Positions 35,832 to 45,072 of a stretch of 64,000 nt of DNA are shown here, piece after piece; the stretch's first letter is position 1; every line of letters begins with the position of its first letter. The notes below the pieces were generated by a model that saw nothing but the letters and a program-made list of their open reading frames with translations, was not told the DNA's origin and ran no database searches. This DNA comes from Alphaproteobacteria bacterium (GTDB lineage Bacteria > Pseudomonadota > Alphaproteobacteria > Rhodobacterales > Rhodobacteraceae), in the NCBI GenBank assembly GCA_030428355.1, contig JAUIBL010000001.1:186001-250000 (forward strand), read 5' to 3'. The translations under genes were made by a program, and so were the position numbers.

Positions 35832-35847
35832 ATACCACGGTATACCG
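35832..35847. promoter_or_regulatory. Candidate operator upstream of the hydratase/CoA-transferase unit
   Basis: ATACC-AC-GGTAT (35832-35843) overlaps a perfect 10-bp palindrome CGGTATACCG (35838-35847), and AAAATCA/TGATTTT (35803-35818) is nearby. Sites of the GGTATACC type are bound by GntR-family regulators. No such regulator is in the window. The 326 bp between this unit and mlaE hold no gene I can support. Confidence 0.35.
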
Positions 35848-36078
35848 AGAACGCATGTTTGCAGATGCGGCATTTGACGGAAAAGGAAATTCCCGCTTTT
35901 TCTGCATGTGCATTCACGTCGAAATTTCTTCCCCGATCCCGGTCTGATCCCCCGAAACAGGGGCGCTTGGCCGCAGTGCATCATCGCTTTCGCCCGTCGG
36001 TGCGCCGGGTTAGTTTGGCCCAATGACACCGTCCGATACCCCGTCCATTTGCCAGCGCACACCGCCCGAGGCCGTTGC

Positions 36079-37203
36079 ATGACAGCCGGTGGCGACAGCG
36101 CGGACGTGACGCTGCACCCGGCGGATGACAGCGGGTCGGTGCGCCTGAGCGGCGCGGTCACGATCCGGACGGTGACCGCCGTGCAAAAGCATCTGTCGGC
36201 CCTCGATGCCGAAACGGTCACCCGTCTGGATCTGTCCGACGTGACGCGGCTTGACACGGCCGGGGCATGGGCGCTGCTGCAGTTCCGGCACCGGGCCGGT
36301 CATGGCGTGCAGATCACCGGGGCGACCCCGGAAGTCGACAGCCTGCTGCGCACGGTCGAGAATGCCTGGCCACAGCCGGAAGAGCCGCCCGCACGCGATG
36401 CGTCGTTCAGGGCGTGGCTGGACCGCTTTGGCAGGCGCATCCATGCGGGCCTCATGTTCCTGCGCGCGTTGACCGCGTATCTGGGCATTTTCCTGCACCG
36501 TTTGGCCCGCGCGGTCCGTCACCCCAGTGAATTCAAGCTGACTTCTCTGGTGCATCACTGCGAGGAAGTCGGGCTCAAGGCCGTGCCCATCGTGGCGCTG
36601 ATGGCGTTCCTGATCGGTGTGGTGCTGGCTTTCCAAGGGTCAACCCAATTGCGCCAGTTCGGGGCGGAGGTGTTCGTCGTCGACCTGATCGCCATCTCCA
36701 TCCTGCGGGAACTGGGCATCCTGCTGACCGCTATCATCGTGGCAGGCCGCACCGCCTCCGCCTTCACCGCCGCCATCGGGTCGATGAAGATGCGCGAGGA
36801 AATCGACGCGATGCGCACGCTTGGCCTTGATCCCGGCATGAACCTGTTTGTGCCCCGCATTCTGGCGCTGCTGATCATGCTGCCGATCCTGGGACTGATC
36901 GCCAATATCGCCGGGCTCTTCGGGGGCGCGCTGATGGCATGGATCGACCTTGGCATCTCGCCCGCGATGTTCACGACGCGGCTGGTCGAAGGCACGGCGG
37001 TCAGCCATGTCTTTGTCGGTCTGGTGAAAGCGCCGGTCTTTGCCATGATCATCGGCGTTGTCGGCTGTCATGCGGGCATGCAGGTCGAAAGCAATGCGGA
37101 ATCGCTGGGGCGGATGACCTCGAACGCTGTCGTCACCGCGATCTTTGCGGTGATCGTCGCCGACGCCGTCTTCTCCATCTTCTTCGCGCGGATCGGCATA
37201 TGA
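36079..37203 (+). CDS. mlaE: Mla-type phospholipid ABC transporter permease with N-terminal STAS domain
   Basis: Permease of 374 residues for retrograde or anterograde phospholipid movement between inner and outer membrane. The first ~95 residues are a STAS domain (TRLDLSDVTRLDTAGAWALLQF), i.e. MlaB fused to the permease. The MlaE part has about five to six helices with LVHHCEEVGLKAVPIVALMAFLIG (about 152-175) and GSMKMREEIDAMRTLGLDP (about 233-251), the conserved coupling region. Start ATG 36079 is chosen because the frame above it is not protein-like. The stop overlaps the mlaF ATG. Confidence 0.87.
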   Translation: MTAGGDSADVTLHPADDSGSVRLSGAVTIRTVTAVQKHLSALDAETVTRLDLSDVTRLDTAGAWALLQFRHRAGHGVQITGATPEVDSLLRTVENAWPQPEEPPARDASFRAWLDRFGRRIHAGLMFLRALTAYLGIFLHRLARAVRHPSEFKLTSLVHHCEEVGLKAVPIVALMAFLIGVVLAFQGSTQLRQFGAEVFVVDLIAISILRELGILLTAIIVAGRTASAFTAAIGSMKMREEIDAMRTLGLDPGMNLFVPRILALLIMLPILGLIANIAGLFGGALMAWIDLGISPAMFTTRLVEGTAVSHVFVGLVKAPVFAMIIGVVGCHAGMQVESNAESLGRMTSNAVVTAIFAVIVADAVFSIFFARIGI

Positions 37204-37985
37204 CAGACCGCGAGGTGGTGATCAAACTGCGGGGCATCCGCAACCAGTTCGGGCGGCAGGTCGTGCACGAGGATCTGGACCTCGACGTCTATCGCGGCGA
37301 GATCCTTGGCGTCGTGGGTGGGTCCGGCACCGGGAAATCCGTGCTCCTCCGCACCATTGCGGGATTGCAGAAACCTGCCGCCGGGTCAGTCGACGTGCTG
37401 GGCACCGATGTTCTGAACGCCGACGAGGACACGCGGCAAAAGCTGGAAAACCGCTGGGGCGTGATGTTTCAGGACGGCGCGCTGTTTTCGTCGCTCACGG
37501 TACGCGAAAACGTCGAAGTGCCGATGCGCGCGATCCCCGGTCTTGATCCGCAGGTCCGCCGCGATCTGGCCGATCTCAAGATCTCCATGGTCGGTCTGCA
37601 ATACCTTGCCGGTGACAAGTACCCGTCCGAATTGTCCGGCGGCATGCGCAAGCGGGCGGGGCTGGCCCGTGCTCTGGCGCTGGACCCGGACATCGTGTTT
37701 CTGGATGAGCCGACGGCGGGGCTTGATCCCATTGGGGCCGCCGCGTTTGACGAGCTGATCCGCGATCTGTGCCATTCGCTGGGGTTGACGGTGTTCCTTG
37801 TGACGCACGATCTTGACACCCTGCACGCGACCTGTGACCGCATCGCGGTGCTGGCGGAACGAAAGGTACTGGTGACCGGCAGCATGGCGGATATGCTTGA
37901 GGTCGCGCACCCTTGGGTGCACGAGTATTTCCACGGCCCCCGCGCCCGAGCCGCCGTGCCCGACAAACCGACGAAAGGCGACTGA
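37200..37985 (+). CDS. mlaF: Mla-type phospholipid ABC transporter ATPase
   Basis: A 261-residue ABC ATPase with Walker A GGSGTGKS (about residues 40-47), Q-loop FQDGALFSSL, signature LSGGMRKRAGLARAL (about 140-154) and Walker B IVFLDEPTAGLDPIG. The signature LSGGMRKR is characteristic of the Mkl/MlaF/Ttg2A group. ATG 37200 overlaps the mlaE stop as ATGA, and the mlaD start follows 1 nt after its stop. It energises lipid transport with MlaE and MlaD. Confidence 0.92.
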   Translation: MTDREVVIKLRGIRNQFGRQVVHEDLDLDVYRGEILGVVGGSGTGKSVLLRTIAGLQKPAAGSVDVLGTDVLNADEDTRQKLENRWGVMFQDGALFSSLTVRENVEVPMRAIPGLDPQVRRDLADLKISMVGLQYLAGDKYPSELSGGMRKRAGLARALALDPDIVFLDEPTAGLDPIGAAAFDELIRDLCHSLGLTVFLVTHDLDTLHATCDRIAVLAERKVLVTGSMADMLEVAHPWVHEYFHGPRARAAVPDKPTKGD

Positions 37986-37986
37986 C

Positions 37987-39726
37987 TTGGAAACCAAGGC
38001 AAATTTTGTCCTGATCGGCGCGTTCACCCTTGCGGGGCTGCTAGGCATCCTTGGGTTCTTCCTGTGGTTCGCCCAGGTAGAGCTGGACCGCCAGTTCGAT
38101 TATTACGACATCCGGTTTTCCTCGGTCTCGGGCCTGAGCAATGCGTCCGATGTGCGGTTCAGCGGCCTGCCTGTGGGGCAGGTGGTGGATGTGCGCCTGT
38201 CGCCCAATCAGGACGGGACGATCCTTGTCCGGGTCGAGGTGGATGCCGAAACGCCGGTTCGCACCGACAGCCTCGCCACCATCGAAGCGCAGGGTGTGAC
38301 GGGCGTGTCCTTTGTCGGCATCGGCCCCGGTTCGCCGGACGCAGCACTTCTGGAGCCGACAGCCGAGATGCCGGTTCCCGAGATCACCGCAGGCCGCTCG
38401 ACCCTGCAAAGCCTGTCCGAGGACGCGCCGCAGCTTCTGCAGGAAGCGTTGCAGCTTGTGTCGGATGTCGGCGACCTGCTGGGCGACGACAACCGCGCGC
38501 GGATCAACAGCATCATCGCCAATGTCGAAAGCGCGTCTGCGGATTTTGCGGAAACGCTTGATGGGTTTTCCGCCGTGTCCACAACGGTCAATGACTTCGC
38601 CGAACAGATCAACCGCTTCAACGAAACGTTGAACACTCTGACAGGGGATCTGACCGAAGTGCTGCAAACCGCCGATGCGACACTGACGTCGATTGGGGAA
38701 CTGTCGGAGCAGGGCAAAGGTGTTCTGACCACCGGGGCCGAGACCCTGAGCAGTGCGCAATCCGCGCTGGACCGGACGGAGACCTACATCGCGACCGATC
38801 TGACGCAGGCCACCGCCGATTTGCGGGCCACCGCCGCCGCGCTGCAAACCGAACTGACGGCACTGTCCGCCGATGCCCGAGCGTTGATGGCGACGCTGAA
38901 CACGACCGGCGAAACCGCTACCGCGCGTCTGCAAGAGGCACAAACGACCCTGCAAGCCACCGACGCCCTGATCGCCCGGCTCGACGGCACAGCCGAGGCC
39001 GTGACCGAAACCGCTGGCACGATCGACACTCTGATCCGCGACGAAGGCGCGCCGCTCTTGGCCGAGACCCGCGCGATGGTGGCCGAGGCCGACCGCGCCA
39101 TCGCCTCGGTTGCGACGGTTGCCAACGAAGACCTGCCCGTCATCATCGCCGACATCCGCCAGACCGCCGAGACCTTCCGCACCGTCGCGACCGAAGTGGG
39201 CGGCAACCTGACCGCCTCCAGCCAATCCGCTGAAGCGGTGCTGGAAACGGCGCGTGTGACGCTCGAAGATGCGCGGGTGTCCTTTGCCAACGCCAACACC
39301 ACGCTGGCCGCGATCAACGACGCGCTGGAAACCGGAGACCGCGCGCTGGGTGCTGCGGAACGGGCCTTCAGCGGGGCGGACCGTGTGATCAACGAGGATC
39401 TGGACGGGATCATCAGCGGTCTTGAGGCGTCCCTCGGCAGCCTTGATGCGGCCATCGCGCAGGTGTCCGAAGATATTCCCGGCATGTCCGCCGATCTGCG
39501 TGCCGCCAGTCAGGCGGCCTCCGACACCTTTGCCGAGTTGCGCAGCCTGACCAGTGCCGCGTCGCCGGCGATCCGCGAATTCACCACAACCGCGCTGCCG
39601 CTTTATTCGCGGTTGGCACAGGAAAGCCGCGCCTTGATTGCAAATCTCGACCGTTTGACCGATCAAATCCAACGGGACCCGACGCGGTTCTTCCTCGACA
39701 GCGAAACGCCGGAGTTCAGACGATGA
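37987..39726 (+). CDS. mlaD: MlaD-family (MCE) substrate-binding protein, long form
   Basis: The 579-residue protein begins with an N-terminal membrane anchor (about residues 6-28) and an MCE domain (about 35-115) that would form the periplasmic lipid-binding ring. About 460 residues of Ala/Thr/Asp/Leu-rich helical sequence with strong coiled-coil character follow, including repeated TLQATDAL- and ETARVTLEDARVSFANA-like segments. This is far longer than enterobacterial MlaD (about 180) and closer to the long-helix PqiB/LetB or chloroplast TGD2 type that could bridge the periplasm. The start is an unusual TTG at 37987, supported by AAAGG 8 nt upstream and the fact that no better codon gives the anchor. 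Confidence 0.88.
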   Translation: METKANFVLIGAFTLAGLLGILGFFLWFAQVELDRQFDYYDIRFSSVSGLSNASDVRFSGLPVGQVVDVRLSPNQDGTILVRVEVDAETPVRTDSLATIEAQGVTGVSFVGIGPGSPDAALLEPTAEMPVPEITAGRSTLQSLSEDAPQLLQEALQLVSDVGDLLGDDNRARINSIIANVESASADFAETLDGFSAVSTTVNDFAEQINRFNETLNTLTGDLTEVLQTADATLTSIGELSEQGKGVLTTGAETLSSAQSALDRTETYIATDLTQATADLRATAAALQTELTALSADARALMATLNTTGETATARLQEAQTTLQATDALIARLDGTAEAVTETAGTIDTLIRDEGAPLLAETRAMVAEADRAIASVATVANEDLPVIIADIRQTAETFRTVATEVGGNLTASSQSAEAVLETARVTLEDARVSFANANTTLAAINDALETGDRALGAAERAFSGADRVINEDLDGIISGLEASLGSLDAAIAQVSEDIPGMSADLRAASQAASDTFAELRSLTSAASPAIREFTTTALPLYSRLAQESRALIANLDRLTDQIQRDPTRFFLDSETPEFRR

Positions 39727-40349
39727 CAGCATGGGGCTTTCTGCGAAATGTGATCGCGGCGACCGGATTTGCCGTCCTTTCGGGCTGTGCCGCGATCACT
39801 GCCGTCAGCGATGCGGCGACACCGTTGGACGTGTATGAATTGCGCGCGCCCGACAGTATTGCAGCGACGAATGGCCGGGTGCTCGCGCGGGATGTGATCG
39901 TCGAGATCCCCACCACCAGCGGGGCCTTGGCCACCGACCGCATCATGATCCGGCCCAACGCTTTGCAGGCGCAATACCTGCCCGATGTCCGCTGGAGCGA
40001 GCCGACCCCGGTGATGGTGCAAACCCTGATGCTGCGCTCCATCGAGGCCACGGGCGCTGTGCGCTATGTCGGGCGCAAACCCCTTGGCGTAAGCGGGGAT
40101 TTCGCGCTAGTGACCGAGGTCATCGACTTTCAGGCCGATGTCGTGCCCGAGACGGACACCGCCAATGTGCAGATCACCCTTCTGGTGCGGATCGTGCGCG
40201 AACGCGATGCAAGCATCGTCGCCAGCCGCCGTTTCGCGGCAAGTGCGGTTGCGGCCACGACCGAGACAGACGTTGTGATTGACGCCTTCAGCGCGGCATC
40301 GGATCAGGTGTTCGCCGCCTTTGCCGAATGGGTCGCGTCAACGCTCTAG
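39723..40349 (+). CDS. ABC transport auxiliary lipoprotein (PqiC/LetC-like)
   Basis: A 208-residue lipoprotein with a clear signal and lipobox LSGC (about residues 19-22). The mature part fits the ABC_trans_aux domain: LDVYELRAP, VIVEIPTTSGALATDRIMIRP and PDVRWSEPTPVMVQTLMLRSI. Such proteins are outer-membrane partners of MCE transporters. The ATG overlaps the mlaD stop by 4 bp. Together the four genes encode permease with STAS, ATPase, MCE protein and lipoprotein. No MlaC or MlaA gene is next to them. Confidence 0.88.
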   Translation: MTAWGFLRNVIAATGFAVLSGCAAITAVSDAATPLDVYELRAPDSIAATNGRVLARDVIVEIPTTSGALATDRIMIRPNALQAQYLPDVRWSEPTPVMVQTLMLRSIEATGAVRYVGRKPLGVSGDFALVTEVIDFQADVVPETDTANVQITLLVRIVRERDASIVASRRFAASAVAATTETDVVIDAFSAASDQVFAAFAEWVASTL

Positions 40350-40357
40350 CCGCCACA

Positions 40358-42010
40358 TCACGCAAGTCGTTTTCCCGGTGACAGGAAATTCGGGTCGGCC
40401 TTCACCTCGATCAGCTTGACCCCTTTGCGCGACCGCGCTTCGGCGACGGCGGCAACAAAGCTGTCATAGTCCGGGGCCTTGGCTGCGAATGCGCCAAAGG
40501 ACCGCGCAAAGTCGGTGAAATCGGGATTGGTCAGCACCGTGCCGGACACCCGGTCGGGATATTCGCGTTCCTGATGCGCGCGGATCGTGCCGTATCGGGC
40601 GTTGTCGATGATGATCACGGTCAGATTCAGATCGTGATGCACGGCGGTGGCCATTTCCTGACAGGTCATCATGAAACACCCGTCACCCGCGACGGCGAAG
40701 ATCTCGCGCTCCGGTTCGCAGATCGCGGCGCCGATGGCGGCGGGTAGGCCGTAGCCCATGGAGCCGGAGGTGGGGGCCAGTTGCGACCCCGGTGCGCGGT
40801 ACTTGTAGAACCGGTGCAGCCAGCCTGCGTAGTTGCCCGCGCCGTTGCACAGGATCGCGTCCTCGGGCAGCACGTCGGCCAGATGCGCGAAATAGGGGGC
40901 CAGCGGATCATCCCCGACCGAGGCCGGGTTGCTGAACGCAACGTACTGTTCGTGCAGGTCTTTCGTACGGTTCGCAAAGATGTCGGGCGCGATGGGGTCC
41001 CAGTCAGCGACAGCCGTACAGAAGCTTTCGGTATCCGCCACCAACGCGATTTCCGGCTCGTAGACGCGGCCGATTTCTTCGGGCTCTGGGAACACATGCA
41101 CCAGCGATTGTTCGGGCACCGGTGGCGTCAGGATCGCATAGCCCGCTGTGGTCATTTCCCCCAGACGTGGGCCGATGGCGATCAACAGGTCGGTCTCGGC
41201 CATGATCTCCTTGAGGTAGGGCGGCGTGCCGACACCGTAATGGCCGATGTAATTCGGATGCGTGTTGTCCATAAGTCCTTGGCACCGCAGCGAAACGGCG
41301 ACCGGCAGGGATTGCGTTTCCGCAAAGCGCTGCAGGGCGGCGATGCCTGTTTTGGTCCATCCGCCGCCCCCTGCCATCACCAGCGGGCGTTTGGCTTGGG
41401 CGATGCGTTCTTTCAGCGCGTCCAGATTTTTACCGGATGGTAAAAAACGTGGTGTTTCGATCCGTGCAGGCGCTTTGGGCTGCGTGATCACGTCGTAAAG
41501 CATGTCCTCGGGCAGGGCGAGCACCACCGGGCCGGGACGGCCGGACATGGCCGTCCGGAACGCGCGGGAGATGTATTCCTGCAGCCGCGACGCATCGTCG
41601 ATCTGGGCAACCCACTTGGCCATCTGCCCGAACATACGTCGGTAGTCGATTTCCTGAAACGCCTCGCGATCCACCATGTCACGCGCGACCTGGCCGAGGA
41701 ACAGGATCATCGGGGTCGAATCCTGATAGGCCACATGCACCCCGGCGCTGGCATTGGTGGCCCCCGGTCCCCGCGTGGCAAAGCAGATGCCGGGGCGGCC
41801 TGTGAGTTTGCCGTAGGCGTCAGCCGCCATCGCCGCGCCACCCTCTTGCCGGCAGGTGACAAAGCGGATGTCCCGCTCGCGGCCGTAGAACGCGTCGAGC
41901 ACCGGCAGGTAGCTTTCACCTGGCACCCCGAACGCGGCTGTTGTGCCTTGGGCAACCAGCAGATCGACTAGATGGTCTGCGACGCGGATCGTGGTGTTGG
42001 GACGGGTCAT
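40358..42010 (-). CDS. Thiamine-diphosphate enzyme, acetolactate-synthase-like large subunit
   Basis: The 550-residue protein has the three domains of ThDP carboligase/decarboxylases. The catalytic glutamate is Glu56 in CRQEGGAAMAADAYGKL. The ThDP/Mg motif is GDGCFMMTCQEMATAVHHDLN with the closing NAR (about residues 446-475). The retained Glu rules out glyoxylate carboligase, which lacks it. No ilvN-type small subunit lies nearby, so a role in isoleucine/valine synthesis is unlikely. It diverges from the PLP/M24/AMDase gene group and is close to a hydroxypyruvate-isomerase-like gene, so it may process a 2-oxo acid of that pathway (inference). Confidence 0.83.
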   Translation of the reverse strand: MTRPNTTIRVADHLVDLLVAQGTTAAFGVPGESYLPVLDAFYGRERDIRFVTCRQEGGAAMAADAYGKLTGRPGICFATRGPGATNASAGVHVAYQDSTPMILFLGQVARDMVDREAFQEIDYRRMFGQMAKWVAQIDDASRLQEYISRAFRTAMSGRPGPVVLALPEDMLYDVITQPKAPARIETPRFLPSGKNLDALKERIAQAKRPLVMAGGGGWTKTGIAALQRFAETQSLPVAVSLRCQGLMDNTHPNYIGHYGVGTPPYLKEIMAETDLLIAIGPRLGEMTTAGYAILTPPVPEQSLVHVFPEPEEIGRVYEPEIALVADTESFCTAVADWDPIAPDIFANRTKDLHEQYVAFSNPASVGDDPLAPYFAHLADVLPEDAILCNGAGNYAGWLHRFYKYRAPGSQLAPTSGSMGYGLPAAIGAAICEPEREIFAVAGDGCFMMTCQEMATAVHHDLNLTVIIIDNARYGTIRAHQEREYPDRVSGTVLTNPDFTDFARSFGAFAAKAPDYDSFVAAVAEARSRKGVKLIEVKADPNFLSPGKRLA

Positions 42011-42145
42011 TTTGAGAAGGGCCTTTGATGATTTGACCAGACGCTAAAGCGGTTCGGGGAGCAGGGCAAACAGATGGTCGGTCCAAGCGCGGCGGATGTC
42101 GGACTTGGTGTGCCGAAGGGGAAGATGTGCTGTCAGACTGGCGGT

Positions 42146-43180
42146 ATGGACGTTCTTCACAAAACCCCCGCTCTGGCCGATGCCGTGCTTGCGACACTGG
42201 CCGATATTCCTTTTCCCAGCGTCGATGCCGATCGCCCGGCGGCGTTGCTGACCCGCTGCCCGGCGGCGGCGGTGACGCCGCTCTCCGACGCGCCTGATTT
42301 GGCCAAGGCGGCGGGTGTTGGACAGGTCCATATCAAGGACGAACGCGGGCGCATGGGGCTGGGCAGCTTCAAGGCGCTGGGCGCGGCCTATGTGATTGCC
42401 CGCGATGCCGAAGAGGGCAACGCCAAGGGCCGAACCTATGTCACCGCCAGTGCGGGCAATCACGGTCTGTCCGTCGCTGCGGGCGCGCAGGCCTTTGGGG
42501 CGCGGGCGGTTGTGTATCTGGCGGATACCGTGCCCGAAGGGTTTGCCGACCGTCTGTGCAGCTTTGGTGCGGATGTGGTCCGGCACGGGGCGATCTATGA
42601 AGAGGCGATGGCAGGGGCGGCACAGGCTGCCCGTGACAACGGTTGGGCCTTGCTGTCGGACAGTTCGTGGCCGGGCTATCTCGACCGGCCTCATACGTTG
42701 ATGGAAGGCTATCTGGTGCTGATGCAGGAAGCGGTCGCGCAGATGCACACGCCGCCGACGCATATCTTTCTGCAAGCGGGCGTGGGTGGTCTGGCGACGG
42801 CCTGCGCCGCCTATGCGCGGGTGGCTTGGGGCGATGCGCCCCGGATCGTCGTGGTCGAACCCGAGGTCGCCCCGGCGCTTTATGCTTCGATCAAGGCAGG
42901 CTCTGCGCAGGTCACGGAAGGGCCGGACTCGGCGATGGGGCGGCTGGACTGCAAGGAACCATCACTGATCGCGCTCAAGGGGCTGGCACGTGATGCGGAT
43001 GACTTCATGCTGATCACCGAGGCCGAAGGTGTGGCGGGCAGCGCGGCCTGTGCCGATGCGGGTTTCCCGACCACGCCCTCGGGTGGGGCGGGGGTTGCCG
43101 GGTTGCTGGTGGCGGGGGCTGCGGTGGGCCTAACGACGGAGTCTCGTGTGCTTGTGATCCTCAGCGAGCAGGCGTCATGA
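42146..43180 (+). CDS. PLP-dependent lyase, diaminopropionate ammonia-lyase-like
   Basis: The 344-residue fold-type II PLP enzyme has its Schiff-base lysine in GLGSFKALGAAY (Lys76 from this start) and a phosphate-binding/substrate loop TASAGNHGLSVAAGAQAFG (about residues 104-122). The later WALLSDSSWPGYLDRPHTLMEGYLV matches diaminopropionate ammonia-lyase (YgeX) better than threonine dehydratase. It is shorter than YgeX (about 400). The start is uncertain: ATG 42125 sits 2 nt behind AAGGGGA, and 42146 is preferred for family length. It overlaps the M24 gene by 4 bp. Its position recalls EutB in ectoine catabolic clusters. Confidence 0.75.
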   Translation: MDVLHKTPALADAVLATLADIPFPSVDADRPAALLTRCPAAAVTPLSDAPDLAKAAGVGQVHIKDERGRMGLGSFKALGAAYVIARDAEEGNAKGRTYVTASAGNHGLSVAAGAQAFGARAVVYLADTVPEGFADRLCSFGADVVRHGAIYEEAMAGAAQAARDNGWALLSDSSWPGYLDRPHTLMEGYLVLMQEAVAQMHTPPTHIFLQAGVGGLATACAAYARVAWGDAPRIVVVEPEVAPALYASIKAGSAQVTEGPDSAMGRLDCKEPSLIALKGLARDADDFMLITEAEGVAGSAACADAGFPTTPSGGAGVAGLLVAGAAVGLTTESRVLVILSEQAS

Positions 43181-44334
43181 CACCTTCGCGTGGATTTCCA
43201 GCCGAAGAATTCAAGCAACGCACCAGCGCCGGGCAGGCGTTGATGGCGGAGCACGGGCTGGCCGCCCTGTTGCTGACGACTGAGCCTGAGATCCGCTATT
43301 ACACCGGGTTTCTCACCCGCTTTTGGGAAAGTCCGACACGCCCTTGGTTCGTGATCATCCCGGCGACTGGCGATCCGATTGCGGTGATCCCGTCCATCGG
43401 GGCGCATCTGATGGGGCAAAGCTGGATCACCGACATCCGGACGTGGGCGGCTCCGGATTACGAGGATGACGGGATCGGTCTGTTGGGTGATGCCTTGTCC
43501 GAAATCGTGCCCGCCTCTGGCAAGATCGGGCTGGCGGACCAGATGGAAAGCCATGTGCGGATGCCACTGGCCGATCTGCGGCAGCTTGAGGCGGCGCTGT
43601 CGCCGCGTAGCATTGTCGGGGATGCCACGATCACGCGGCGGTTGCGGATGGTGAAATCCGAAGCGGAGATTGCCAAAATCCGGCATGCCGCCGGGATCGC
43701 CAATCGGGCGTTTGACCGGGTGCCGGTAAGCGTAGTGGCAGGCATGCCCCTGTCCGAGGTGTTCCGAAAATTCCAAAGTCTGTGCCTAGAGCAAGGGGCG
43801 GATTGGGTGCCCTATCTTGCCGGAGCGGCAGATGTCGGGGGCTATGCCGATGTGATTTCTTCCGCGACGGATACTCCGCTGGCGAGGGGCGATGTGCTGA
43901 TGCTCGACACCGGGTTGGTCTGGGACGGGTATTTCTGCGATTTCGACCGGAACTACAGCGTTGGAGTGCCTGATCAAGACGTCGCTTCGGCCCACGCCCG
44001 GTTGATCGACGCCACGCATGTGGCGGCAGAGATTGCGAAACCCGGTGCGACCATCGCTGACCTGTTCCACGCGATGAACCGCGTGGTGAACCCCGGCGGT
44101 GACGAGATGGAGGTGGGACGTCTTGGGCATGGTCTGGGCATGCAACTGACCGAATGGCCTTCGATCATTCCGCAGGACCACACGGTTCTGGTACCCGGAA
44201 TGGTTCTGACGCTTGAGCCGTCGGTCACAGTGCGGGACGGCAAGATCCTCGTGCATGAGGAGAATATCGTGATCCGCGATACGGGCGCGGTCTTTCTGTC
44301 CGAACCGCAATCCCACGACATTCGGGTGATCTGA
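43177..44334 (+). CDS. M24-family metallo-hydrolase (Xaa-Pro aminopeptidase-like)
   Basis: A 385-residue pita-bread-fold enzyme. The N-terminal creatinase-like domain (about residues 1-150) includes YYTGFLTRFWESPTRPW. The C-terminal domain shows the expected metal ligands: Asp residues in MLDTGLVWDGYFCDFDRNY (about 247-265), His in GHGLGMQLTEWPS, Glu in LTLEPSV and Glu in VHEENIVIRD. M24 proteins next to PLP lyases and AMDase-like proteins often act on amino-acid derivatives, such as DoeA on ectoine, rather than on peptides. It overlaps both neighbours (4 bp and 1 bp), so the three genes form one operon. Confidence 0.83.
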   Translation: MTPSRGFPAEEFKQRTSAGQALMAEHGLAALLLTTEPEIRYYTGFLTRFWESPTRPWFVIIPATGDPIAVIPSIGAHLMGQSWITDIRTWAAPDYEDDGIGLLGDALSEIVPASGKIGLADQMESHVRMPLADLRQLEAALSPRSIVGDATITRRLRMVKSEAEIAKIRHAAGIANRAFDRVPVSVVAGMPLSEVFRKFQSLCLEQGADWVPYLAGAADVGGYADVISSATDTPLARGDVLMLDTGLVWDGYFCDFDRNYSVGVPDQDVASAHARLIDATHVAAEIAKPGATIADLFHAMNRVVNPGGDEMEVGRLGHGLGMQLTEWPSIIPQDHTVLVPGMVLTLEPSVTVRDGKILVHEENIVIRDTGAVFLSEPQSHDIRVI

Positions 44335-45071
44335 TGGCGCTGCCTTATACCATCGACACGCACCGTCCGACGCAGATTGGACTGATCACCCTGCAAAGCG
44401 ACGAAACGATCGAGCGGGATTTCCGCATGCTTCTGCCTTCGGATGTGGAGCTTTTGGTGTCCCGCGTACCATCGGGTGCGACCGTGTCGCTCGACAGTCT
44501 GTGCGCGATGGAAGACAGCCTGACGGCGTCGGCGCGGTTGCTGCCGGTCGGGGCGGCGTTCGCGGCGGTGGGCTATGGCTGCACCTCGGCCAGTGCGGCC
44601 ATTGGGGCGGCACGGGTGGCCAAGTTGATCAAGGCGGGTGTGCCGACGCCGCATGTGTCGGACCCGCTGACATCCCTGGTTGCTGCGTGTCGCGCCGGGG
44701 CGATCACGAAGATCGGTCTGGTCAGCCCCTATGTCGCGTCCGTGAGCAACCGGCTGATCGCGGGTCTCGAGGCGTCGGGCATCGCGGTCACATCGTTCGG
44801 CAGTTTCGATGAACCGCTGGAAGAGCGGGTCGTGCGGATCTCGCGGGCGTCTGTGCGCGATGCGGCGGTGCATGTGGGGCAGGGTGGCGCGTGCGAGGCG
44901 GTGTTCCTGTCCTGCACCAATCTGCGCGCGCTTGAGGTTATCGAAGACATCGAAGCGGCATTGGGGCGGCCTGCCTTGTCCAGCAATCAGGTTCTGGCGT
45001 GGCATCTTGGGCGTCTGGCGGGGTTTGCCGAAAGATGTGCCCGGATCGGTCGGGTCTTCGAGTTCGAGTGA
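44334..45071 (+). CDS. Maleate isomerase / arylmalonate decarboxylase / EutA-like (Asp/Glu racemase superfamily)
   Basis: The 245-residue product belongs to the Asp/Glu/hydantoin racemase superfamily. Both active-site cysteines of maleate isomerase-type enzymes are present: Cys83 in GYGCTSASA and Cys194 in FLSCTNLRALE. Arylmalonate decarboxylases keep only one of them, so an isomerase or racemase activity is more likely. EutA in ectoine-utilisation clusters is a relative. It is the last gene of the PLP-M24-AMDase operon, and its stop is 1 bp from the converging hydroxypyruvate isomerase-like gene. Confidence 0.8.
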   Translation: MALPYTIDTHRPTQIGLITLQSDETIERDFRMLLPSDVELLVSRVPSGATVSLDSLCAMEDSLTASARLLPVGAAFAAVGYGCTSASAAIGAARVAKLIKAGVPTPHVSDPLTSLVAACRAGAITKIGLVSPYVASVSNRLIAGLEASGIAVTSFGSFDEPLEERVVRISRASVRDAAVHVGQGGACEAVFLSCTNLRALEVIEDIEAALGRPALSSNQVLAWHLGRLAGFAERCARIGRVFEFE

Positions 45072-45072
45072 T

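Noticed and set aside
40358..42010. Glyoxylate carboligase assignment, suggested by the nearby hyi-like gene
   Set aside because: The active-site glutamate (Glu56) is present, while glyoxylate carboligase lacks it. The assignment is also not supported by adjacent glx genes.
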